Shown: piece by piece, positions 10,454 through 20,800 of the stretch
How positions within the stretch are numbered: position 1 is the stretch's first letter
Layout of the letters: each line of letters begins with the position of its first letter
Assembly: GCA_015039365.1 (NCBI GenBank)
Contig: WION01000100.1
Coordinates: 99,480-163,479 of the forward strand
Origin: Amanita rubescens
Lineage: Eukaryota; Basidiomycota; Agaricomycetes; Agaricales; Amanitaceae
DNA: 64,000 bases
Direction of reading: 5' to 3'
Made by a program: the position numbers and the translations under genes
Notes under the pieces: generated by a model
The model's input: the letters and a program-made list of their open reading frames with translations, nothing else
The model's database searches: none
Told to the model about the DNA's origin: nothing

Positions 10454-11769
10454 AACTTCTCTTTCATTTCCGTCTTTTCTTCTTCGGTCATTGATCCGAA
10501 GTAATCTCCTACAGCTTGCCTTCTAATCACGGTTTTTCCTTTGCAGTATTTTGCGATGTGACCGATTTTTCCACAGTTATAACATTTAGGTGGAGGACGG
10601 GTTGTTGGGGTCTGGTCAACATCCATTGCGTTTTCGTCTTTGACTTTAACCGTAATCGTTTCTTTTTTTGTTTGACTTGGCCCGGCTTGCGCATTTGTCC
10701 TTGTGACTTTGAATTCTCTTTTACCATAGTACCTTTCGGCTTCTCGGAACTGTTTTTCTATTTCCGTGGCCCTGGTGTACCATGCTTGGAGTTGTCCTGG
10801 TGCGCTACCGTCTCCCGGGTTTCCTAATTCGATTACCCTTCTGCCTACTCCGGTTTTAACACCTTTCTTGAACTGATCGATTAGTGCGATCTCGTCGAAT
10901 CCCGAGAGTTGAGCCCATCCTTTAAACTCGATAATGTATTCTTCGATGGTTTTGTCTCCTTGTTTTAATTCTCGCAATTTCTTTATTGCTTCGTCTCTGG
11001 TTTCCGTTGTGAGGAAGTATTGTCTTGCTTCCTCTGCGAATGTGTTCCAGTTTACAAAGGGTGGTTTGTGAATGAAGACATATTCTTCCCATGCCGGATG
11101 TTCTGGAGTCGCTTCTTCTGCTGGTACCGTTGTGCATGCTTGGTAATGGGTACAGGTTCGTCCCGGGTAGGTATTTGCGAACCTGATCCTTTCTTCGTCG
11201 TTCTGGGCAATTTCTCCTATTTTTCCATTTGCCCAGTTTGATGCCCGGTTTCCTTTTCCTTTCCTGATCCGTTGGATTGCATACGTGACCCGTGCGATGT
11301 CATCCGTTAACCTTACTTGGACGAAGTAATAATTCATCCTTCTGAGCCATGAGTCGATTTCCGCTGGTTCGCCTTCGTAATGTTCCGGTGGTTCTATCTT
11401 TAATTCCGGTGGTCGTGTCCTAAGTCTATCGGCGTCTCTATCGGCTCTTTCTGCGGCTCTTCTTTCTCGTCCGAGTTGTCTTTCAAACTCCTGTTGTTGT
11501 TCCTGTAACTGTCGTTGGAAATTTTCGTTTTGTTGCCGTAGTTGTCCTATTACGTTTGCAATATTCGCTCCCATTGCTGCGGCAGCGATGGTTGCATCTT
11601 CAGTTTCCGTTGCGATAGTTTCCATTGTAGGTACGGCCGTTGCTGACATTGCTCCAGTGATATTTCCGTGTTCGTCGAAGGTTGGTTGGACAATCTGTAT
11701 CCTATTTCGTCTCATGATATAAGTGAATCCTGCCAGCGCGATGGCGGTGAGCGCAGCTGGTAGGGCCAT
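10432..11769 (-). CDS. gag: Gag protein of the chromovirus
   Basis: 445 codons, intact. It starts with a hydrophobic stretch (residues about 2-18, followed by MRRNR), which is odd for a Gag and resembles a membrane anchor. A Q/E/R-rich coiled coil follows at about 70-120, then a retrotransposon-Gag capsid-like region beginning near EPPEHYEGEPAEIDSWL, and a CCHC zinc knuckle CYNCGKIGHIAKYC at about 396-409 for RNA packaging. The gag stop (10434-10432) overlaps the pol ATG. It is the first ORF downstream of the 5' LTR, as expected. Confidence 0.95.
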   Translation of the reverse strand: MALPAALTAIALAGFTYIMRRNRIQIVQPTFDEHGNITGAMSATAVPTMETIATETEDATIAAAAMGANIANVIGQLRQQNENFQRQLQEQQQEFERQLGRERRAAERADRDADRLRTRPPELKIEPPEHYEGEPAEIDSWLRRMNYYFVQVRLTDDIARVTYAIQRIRKGKGNRASNWANGKIGEIAQNDEERIRFANTYPGRTCTHYQACTTVPAEEATPEHPAWEEYVFIHKPPFVNWNTFAEEARQYFLTTETRDEAIKKLRELKQGDKTIEEYIIEFKGWAQLSGFDEIALIDQFKKGVKTGVGRRVIELGNPGDGSAPGQLQAWYTRATEIEKQFREAERYYGKREFKVTRTNAQAGPSQTKKETITVKVKDENAMDVDQTPTTRPPPKCYNCGKIGHIAKYCKGKTVIRRQAVGDYFGSMTEEEKTEMKEKLGFVKDQ

Positions 11770-11913
11770 GGTTTAGCGGGTGTTTGGGGTTGTGTATAGT
11801 TGTTGATGTACTTGTGCAATATAAACTGCTACAAGGTAAAGGTATGTGAGGTGTGCTATCAGGGCGATAGCAAGGAAGATTCGTAGGAAATTCGTGGTGA
11901 GTGGTGTGAAGAA

Positions 11914-11925
11914 AAGCAACAAGCT
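11914..11925 (-). promoter_or_regulatory. Self-priming primer-binding site
   Basis: Two bases inside the 5' LTR edge, element-strand AGCTTGTTGCTT (11925-11914) is a perfect 12-nt complement of AAGCAACAAGCT in the same LTR (12090-12079). No tRNA-type TGG follows the LTR. This is the arrangement used by Tf1/sushi elements, where the mRNA 5' end folds back and primes reverse transcription. Confidence 0.75.
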
Positions 11926-11927
11926 TA

Positions 11928-12233
11928 TGTCACGAGCCTTAGACAGGCTACACAACACAAGACTCAATCACTCTATAGCTACTGCCGACCGTGTCAAGCA
12001 GCGAGGGCGAATACAAGAACCGTCGAGGTTCAGGGCAAAGATTAAGAGGGTAGGCTCTGAGCTGTCCAAGGAAAGACTAGCTTGTTGCTTAGGGTATGTA
12101 CTACAATATACGTTACTTATATACTACTTGGGGCATAGGGTATGAGTCATACTATGTCATAGGGCGTAGGGTACATGAGTCAGTACATGCACGAAGCATG
12201 CGGCGTATCAAGGAGTAAAACAGGGGCTTGACA
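11928..12233 (-). repeat. 5' LTR of the Ty3/gypsy element
   Basis: 306 bp. It abuts TSD TAAAG at 12234-12238. In element orientation, U3 would be 12233-12091 and R/U5 would start at 12090, judged from a TATA box and the self-priming complement (separate entries). Confidence 0.97.
12079..12123 (-). promoter_or_regulatory. Predicted promoter and transcription start of the chromovirus
   Basis: TATATAA (12123-12117, element strand) lies 33 nt upstream of AAGCAACAAGCT (12090-12079), the segment complementary to the primer-binding site. Spacing and complementarity independently point to a start at about 12090. Confidence 0.65.
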
Positions 12234-12238
12234 TAAAG

Positions 12239-13210
12239 TGCGTCAATGCGAACAATGTTCGGCACTTAGCACGCCGAGATAGCGTTGTGATGTTCAACAT
12301 ACTTTGGGCGAGGTCCGAGCTCCTATGCTCGTTCAACCTGAACTTCAACTTCTGCCCCTTTTCAACCCGATTACCGTGTTCGCCCGAGGATAACATGTAT
12401 GCGCCAACAAATTTTGTTCGATAGGAGAATTGCGTAGAAATCAGGTTGGGTGATAGTATGGGTTTGAACGGGAGAGACTGGTAGAGTAGATGAGGTTTGA
12501 AAGCGAACCGTCGGACGTCCGGAAGATGGTTGAGACGAAGGTTTTGAAGGTATATTAGGTGTGAAAGGCTTGAGTATGTCGCGCGAGTTGCTTCCAAAAA
12601 CGCTGAGATTGACTGAGGCATCCGGTGAGCGTAGGGCTGCGGCCAAACTTTTGGGACAAAATCCACTTTTCTTAGCCCTAGGTCGGAAATGCGGAACGAC
12701 AACTCACCAGACTCCCAACGAAGTGCAATAAACCTCCGACGGATCATCATCACAATTCATCCCGTCCTTCGGTTGCATATCACAGATTGAATGGCTCACA
12801 AGCCCCAACTTGAATCCTATCGTCAACTCAGCAATCCTAATCTCCCTCTCCAGGCAACGTCGCGCTGATCCAAGGCACCTCCTTCAGCGCCCTGGGAACA
12901 TGATCAACCAATCTACGGATGCACCATCTCCTCCCTCAAATCCTTCGGCCTAAACAACTGCTGAGCCGAAATGACGCCCGGCCGCATCCCGGAGCAGACA
13001 AACTTGGGAACGTGTCCAAGATCGCCCGTTCGCGTTGAAATCCACTTTGTGCCCAGGCGAATGTATGCATTAGCAACTTGGTATGAGTGTAGATGAGGAG
13101 AAACTGGGCTAAGTGAAAGTTCAGGTTTAAATGGGAGACATGAGAGCGGGGGTGAAAGGGAGAATGAGAGTCGAGACGGAAGTTTGAGGAGTTCCGAGTA
13201 GTAAGCGAGC
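12239..13210. other. No intact gene recognised
   Basis: Short frames on the reverse strand without recognisable domains. It is probably decayed flanking sequence between the retrotransposon and the reductase pseudogene. Confidence 0.4.
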
Positions 13211-13705
13211 TACGCGTTCTTCATGGCGCTTTTGAGCATTCCAACGGCTCCATTCACGTCAGGCTCGATTAGTTCTTGATTATATGCATAAGTTATAGAA
13301 AAGGAGTGATGAGATTTGCGCACCCTTTGGATCGTCGACGTTGTAATGGAACGGAGAAGCCGCATGTTGGATGGCATCTATACCCTTTACAGCATCATCA
13401 AACGCTCCTTCCTATGATAACGTCAGGATATCGCGCCATAAATCATCTGCCAAACTCACTTTTGTGGTATCCTCAACGACAAGCTCAAAATTGTCCCACG
13501 TACGACTTGAACACATCTACTAGAAAAGCACTCTTTTCCCTTGACCGAACGGTACCATGAACAGAGCACCCTTGTTCAAGGAGGGTGCGATGAAGTCGTT
13601 CGCACCTGATACGAGTATTTTTGATCCTGGAGCTACGACGGGCATGATGAGCTTATGCTGAGAAGACGGGGACGGAAAGCTTGGCGAGCCGCTGGCCCGA
13701 ATCCG
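13211..13705 (-). pseudogene. Decayed copy of the NAD(P)-dependent reductase 5' half
   Basis: Closely similar to about 45655-46200, the exon 1-3 region and upstream flank of the intact reductase gene. Shared stretches include the start (MPVVAPGSK), the Rossmann SGAN motif and the start of exon 3. The copy carries internal deletions within exon 1, which break the glycine motif and frame (a short remnant ORF lies at 13520-13753), and the downstream exons are missing. It reads as a partial segmental duplication that has lost function. Confidence 0.85.
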
Positions 13706-14839
13706 TCCGATCATCACGTTGGTTGATACTATAGGGGACAGGAGGCGACGCATACAGAATGGAAATGCGCGAGCGGCACAGGAAGTGAAGGCTGTATGAC
13801 GAGGGTCTGGAAAGGCGAGGTCGGTAGCAGAGGAGATGTGGGTAGCGGAGGAGATGTGGGTAGCAGTATCTGCAAATGAAAGGCGAGATATGCGTTCATC
13901 GCCTCAGCTAGAGCGGCGTTCCGCAGACCTGTACCTTGACAGTGAATCTGAGCCATGTTGTGTGAGGGGGAAGTAAGGGGACGAATAGGGTTGAACAAAA
14001 AATTCCGAGTTGCGAGCGCTGGCGGCTATGTAGTGTCGGATGGAAGCTGCGAACATGATATGGTAAGTCGACCATCTCGGACCAGCCTTGGCGTCGTTTG
14101 ATCTTGTCCCAGATAGATGACGACGAGGAGAGGAAAAAGGAAGGGAGCGGCGGTTTTTACATGGGAAGAAGACGGTGTCCGCGGAGGTGGCAATAATGAC
14201 GGGACTGGCAGGGACGGGAGACATGAACAAGGGAGTTCTGGACTGGTAGAGATTGAGTTGGATTATTGAGAGGCAGAATCATTCCACAGCCGGCCGAGGT
14301 GAGTTGATCGTCTCCGGGCCTAGAGTGGGCGTACTACTGTGTTCGAGCAGGCGGCGGCCTGAGCGTGTCTTGCATGCGTATGGTGGACTAGTGCATGGCT
14401 GAGAAGTTGAGACTGACGGCACCATGGTCACGGTAGTATGTGCTCAGCTCAAGATCCGAAATGCGTTCCAGGTCTTTTTCCCAATGTAACAAAAACGATG
14501 AGTGGGTGGGGTACCCGAGTTGCCGAATGGAGAAGTTCGTTCTCACGCGCAGCCCCACGGTCACCCGACACACCGTTATCTCTTCGATCTTGAGCACACA
14601 CACTCTGAACCTCACCTACATCTAGTAAACTACATCATCTAACTCACCACTGTTCTCTGATTTCTTAATCCAGAAGCCAGACACATCATCCATTGCTCCT
14701 ATCAAGTCCAGGACACTTCAACTTGATAATTGATTCACACACTGGCTATCATTGCTTTTTTCCATCATCTCTGGTGTGCATTTCCTTTCCATCATACCCT
14801 CATCAGACAATGATCATAGGCTATAGCAGAACATCAGTC
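13706..14839. other. No gene recognised
   Basis: Contains only short frames. A small imperfect tandem repeat around 13825-13865 (units of GGAGATGTGGGTAGC) is visible. The right part (14.64-14.84 kb) is the presumed 5' flank of the GTPase gene. Confidence 0.4.
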
Positions 14840-17800
14840 ATGGCAGCTACAACTAGTGCACCTTCTTTGAGTAGGCTAATTTATATGTCTCAGCATTGTT
14901 AATCCCTGATTGACACATATCAGATGCAGATGATCATGAGACACATGTTCAAGTACTCAGGGAACGCTATCTATGCCCACACTTTCGCATCCTTGTCATT
15001 GGAAGGGCTAATGCAGGCAAGACAACCATCCTTGAGAAGGTTTGTGGTGTAGCAAAGGGGACAAAGACCAGCATATATGACAAGGATGGTATGTCAGTTG
15101 GACTTTGTGCTTCCTTTGACTGTCAAGTTTCTTGCAGGTAATCAGCTTGAACAGTCTGTGATTCATTTGGTGCCATCAATTGAGGTGAGCCAGATAATGA
15201 TGTATAGATGTATCCATTCACAATCAAGGATAACAGAGAGGCATGCATGATATTGAGCATCAAATTACATACCCTGGAAGTGACTTTATCTTCCATGACT
15301 CTATGGGTTTTGAATCTGGTTCAACTGATGAATTGGAGCTTGCTTGGAAGTTCATTGAAAAGAGGTCTGCAGAAACTGAGCTGAAGAATCAGTTGCATGC
15401 AATTTGGTATTTTGCATTTTCCCTTTACAGTACTGTCTGACCTGACTTCCTGTAGGTACTGTATACCCATGGACAGCCCTCGTCCCATTCTGCCCACAGA
15501 ACTTGAATTCTTCAATAAAGGGACAGGCAGTGGTAAGTCCTTATCTTGTTGTTATCTGCTTTCCATTGGCCAAATTTCCACAAAATTCACCACAGTGCAC
15601 TGACTAGTCCTTTACAGTTCCTTTGGTGGTTATATTCACTAAGTTTGATGGTCAAATAGCAAGTGAATTTGTCAACTTGACTGATTCAAAGGATGAAGAT
15701 AAGTGGGAGAGAGCCAGGGAAATTGCTGAAATCACTTTTCAGAAAGTTTATCTTCCTAAAGTTTTGGATGTCAAGTATCCTCCCAAGGCATATGTGCGAT
15801 TGGAAGGTGAGAATGATGAGGATTTCTTCCTGAAAAATGGCAGTAATGTCATTTCATAGACATGGATTTACCTGAGAAGAATTGTGCTGAATTAACTCAG
15901 CAAACTGCTGATGCAATAGACAATGAAAGCATACATCAGCTGTTTGTTTCAACACAGATGAATAATCTTGGTCTTTGTATTAAATCTGCACTTTGGTGAA
16001 TGTCATATTCAAAATGTCACTCACTAACATTGACATTGCTCAGACATGCTCTGGGATGTAAAGATTGGACATGGGATCATGGCTTTCTCATGGTTTTTTC
16101 AAAATTTCCACATTTCTGGGTATGTATTTTGTCAAACTACATATCACCATAGAAAGAATGCACAGAAATAGGTGGACAGGAAGGTAGGTGACCTTGGTCT
16201 GGAATGATAAATCTTTGCAACAAGTGCATCAGGAGGTAAGTAACACTCTGATACCTTCACATGAAAACAAGATTAGTCATTGTTCAGATGGCCAATGAAG
16301 CACAGGTTAGTTGTTGCCATATTCTTGGTGGCAGGATCTGATGATATTGATATCAGTGGGTAAGTGACATTGAACTAAGATAGATCTGATATATTGTCTC
16401 ATGACAACAGTTTGTGAGTAATGCTTTTTTTTGTGATCAGCAGGGTTGTCCCATAATCTACAGGAAGTGAGTGACATGACTCAATTTTGATTTGGGTAAA
16501 TGATCCCATGGTGCATCATATGACCAATAGGAAGTGAGTTAATCTATAATCATTGTAAGCAGACTTGTCAACCCAGTCTCTCATGGGCAGGGAGTGAGTG
16601 ATACAGTGTGACTGCCTCACACAACATTTGACCTGCTTAAAGAAAGTAAGCAACTTCATTGTGCAGCAGTTTATCAAACACAACCCAATGAACAATAGAA
16701 GGTTAGTGACATAATGTTATCTGAAAGATGGTCTCAACAAGCCTCATTGGATTAATAACAGAAAGTCAGTGAGATTTCCTTTCTGTCTGCTCATAAACAT
16801 TACATGAGTCCCAAAATAACAGACAGTAAATATGTCTCCTTTTCAAACATTCATCACAAGCAATTACAAAACAAACAGGATGTATGTAATATTTTTGTGA
16901 GATATGAGCTCATCATATGCAATACTTTAAAAGAGAGTCAGTGGGATTGTTTTCTTTCATTCAATTTTATTTGTTGAACTTATAATATACGATATACATA
17001 CGGTATATAGTAAATATAAGTGATATCATTAGTTTACACTAACTAATGTAATAACGCTCAGTTACTTACTCGTCTCTCAACCAATCATAATAGTGGATGA
17101 TTGAGTGTGAGATAATATATTGACATGAGAATATATTCGACATATTCTCATACTCATCTACCAATCATAATTGTGGATGATTGATGATGAGAACATATTC
17201 TGACATGAGAATATCCTAGCGATATTCTCATAAGATCATCCAATCATAATAGTGGAACTATTGATGATGTGAATATATGTTGACATAAGAATAGAAGACA
17301 TATATACGTTATGGTTATCGACCTATCACATTGAAGATTGATAATGTGATGAGTCAGTCAATATAATTGATGAGTCAAGTGCTGCGCAAAGCTATACATT
17401 GCTGTACAATAGCTGTGCATTGCTGTGGAATGACGCCTTATGAGTCAAATACCTTTGACTCACACTGATAAGACTCTTTGTACTTATTTGTAGTTTAGTA
17501 GTATATAAACTGTACTCTAGTAGCGTCAATCCCTATCCTATTATCCTCTCTACTGTCTACTGTTGAGCCCCAGCTCCAGTAAGCTCTTAACAACTCCACA
17601 CCACACTCAGTAAGTAGTACATTCTATGTACTAGACTGCGCTGCTCGCTAGGGACTTGTTACCCCTAGTTTCAACAGGTTATGGGCCCCGAAACCAGACG
17701 CCTTTGGCGCTATTGGTTGTGAAGCCAAGCGACGCACACTCTCAAGTCATTGACGGAGAGAAAAGGTAAAACAAAGGTAACTGGGCGAGGCGCCCAGTGT

Positions 17801-20800
17801 GGTTTTCATTTTCTTGTTAGATTAGTCACCGCACTTGGCTAACCCTTCTGGGAAGTGAGGGATAGACTCTGAGTCATCCGCTTACCTAGATTGTATACGC
17901 CCGGACCCAGGGCTAAGGGGACCCCGTTATTACTCAGCGGTCTAAATTACGAGTATCCCTGTACAAGGGACCGTCTTGGATGACGTTAAAAACCGGCTTA
18001 GATCGCCTTAAAAATCTCGCAGTGGACCATTACTGTGTCAATAGAAATTGGCTCACTTGTGAAGTGTTAACTTCACCGGTTATTACCTACCGTATAAAAA
18101 GGTAACGTCCCACACTGTATTCCGCTTGGGCAGTGTGATGTGATTGGACGTATTGAACCACGCTATACCATCATCAGGATTTTCGATCCTGTAAAATACC
18201 TAATATATGTACAAGTAATAATAAATTCTAGTATAAGGGGTGAGATGAGGTCACATTGTGGACCGTACACTCTGCCTATCGAGAATGCGCCCTTAGGGAC
18301 TTCTCTAGATTAGGAATACACTCAGCTGTAACCCAGCGGTGTCTAGATTAATTCTTAAAAACTTGTACATACACGTCTAGTGGGGGATTGAGACCCCATA
18401 GACCATCTAAGTGATGGACTTATCTCATGCGTTTGGGAATGCAGTCGTTATCGTCATGGTTATTCCAGAGATTAAACGGTTATCATTTGATCGTTTAAGA
18501 AGGGACAAGGGCCGATCCCCGAGTCTTTAATCTATTGTCAGACGCTTAGGTTGGCTATTCTTACCTACATTGGATCATATCCCACGCAAATATTATGCTG
18601 CGTTATTAGATGCTAAAAACATCGAAGTGGATACCAATGTGACATAGATCTTGGTTAATATAACACCTTTCATAACGATTAGTACCAAATTCAACATGCA
18701 TGACAAGAAGAAACAATGATGTGCGAAACTTGTGCCGAAACATCCAATTTGCGTACAAATTATCTGTTTTCTGGGATTAGTAAGGGCTGAAGGCTCTGAA
18801 CGCCCATTCCTTTCTTTTGATCTTATCCAAAGAACTATGTGATGATTAAACCTCCTGATTTCAGCAAAAATTTTAAAATCAATTTTTTCAATTTATATAA
18901 AAATGTCGTTTGTAAACTCTTTCTCGCCGTTGTCTTCTGCTGGCGGTGCCCTTGGCACTCCGATTTCTTCGAGGACAGTCCCCTCTCGGACTACCCCGAA
19001 CAATTTGCCCGGCTCTGGCGCCCGGCATCTCCAGGCCCCCGTTAGGGCCTTACCAAAGAATTCGCCGCCGCCTGCAAAGGCACAGGTACCAGAAATGGTA
19101 CCTTCATTACGTATTCCTGTTCCGACTTCTGCGCCTCAAGCTGTGAGGCTTAATAGGAACTATAAAAAGTATCCTGTTCCCATGGGCTCGCGCCCATATA
19201 TGCCTCATGCAGCAAAAGGCTGCCACTGTTCGCATCCCGATGCGATACATCATGTACACCGCTGTGTACAAAAAGTCGTCTTCGACTATAAAGGAGTCCC
19301 GACGGCTCCTAAATCAATGCGGAGCCCAACAGGTCAGTCTTCTAGAAATACTAGGTGTGCATCTTTATCTCATAAAGATAATCTAGTCTCTTACGCCAAG
19401 GCCGCGAAGGCTGTTGGGCCAGTCTCTCGTCCACAAGGACGACCTACTATCGTCAACGAAGGTTGGCGATATAACAAAGATCGTGGATCACCTTGGATCC
19501 ACAACACTAAACCGGAAGAGTGGTCCTATGGACCACCAAACAATGCCCATGTCCAATTCAGGCCAGTCACCAAAAACGACTGGCATAAGGGTAATCGTCA
19601 ATGGAAAAATAAGACGAATATCCCTAATGCTTTGGATTCGGATGCGTACCGCCAACATTTCCTTGGCATCGCATCTGACGAAAGGGGCAGAATTCCTCTT
19701 CCGGAGGAGATTACTCAAATATACAAAAAAGGAAAGGTAAATACACCTTTTAACGTATATAAGACCCAACTAAAACATAATACAGAACAAAAAGGATGGC
19801 GAAAGTCAACAACACCTACCTGGAGTAGATGCGCCCCCAACATTGCAAGTTGGGGATATATCGTATCTAAAACTCGAGCCCAAAGCAGAGCGGCTGGAGT
19901 GTTTCCTTCAAATCAAGAGGGAACCGAAGTGAAAAGGGTTGTTGACGAATATAGTAATGACATGGGAATATGGCAGGAAACTGGAAGGCTTCCCGGACGG
20001 TATAAAGACTTTCCTCACATAAAATTACCTAAAGAATCTATTTTCGACAAACTTGTCGATGATAGAGACAATAGGAGGGCTAGATTCGCATCTAACCCTG
20101 TGACGGAAATTCGATATTACATACCTGAAAGGACGTGTAAAAAAGATATTCCCTAGTTTACTTTCTAGTATTAACACTAGATAGTAAAAATACTATATTC
20201 TTGTCATTTTTGACATGAACGACATTAAGCTTAAGAAATCAGGACGGAAATTACATCATCACATATATTCTTATGCCTTATTATTATTTGAACCTTTTCT
20301 TACGTAAAATCTTCTTAGATTTTAAACAAACTTAACCAAAGTAAGAAAATGTCTTCTTCCAATTCGATAAACTCCATTGTTCCTGTTCTTACCGGATCAA
20401 ATTGGCTTGCATTCGAAAGACTTATGACTGCGTACTTAAACAGTCAAGGTCTTGGTGCACATATTGATCCTAAACTTGATTGGCCCAGAGATCTTGAACC
20501 ATCTGAAAAAGAGGCGATCAAGACATCTGATATAAAGCCAGATCAGTTAAAAACCCTTAAAGAAATTCGCAAAGAATACGTCGAATTTAAAGAGGACAAT
20601 ATGAAAGCCAAAGGTTACATTACCTTAAAACTAGCACCTAATCTAGTACACCTTGTTGACGATAAAAATGATAAAGCCGAAGTCCTTTGGAAATCTCTAA
20701 AGGATAAATTTGGTAAACAAGGTCTGGCTGCTACGTTTGGACTCTATAGACAAATTGTCGACTGGAAACTCAAAGAGAATTCCAATCCCAACACTCAAGT

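Larger units (their letters stand above)
5687..12233 (-). mobile_element. Complete Ty3/gypsy chromovirus LTR retrotransposon
   Basis: A 6,547-bp element transcribed right to left. It has two 306-bp LTRs (TGTCA...TGACA) differing at two positions, flanked by the 5-bp target-site duplication TAAAG (5682-5686 and 12234-12238). Gag and Pol are uninterrupted ORFs. The pol order PR-RT-RNaseH-INT plus a C-terminal chromodomain defines a chromovirus. Near-identical LTRs and intact ORFs indicate recent insertion. A 12-nt complement between the LTR and the sequence next to it suggests Tf1/sushi-type self-priming. No convincing polypurine tract is seen beside the 3' LTR (only AGAGGCTA). Confidence 0.97.
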
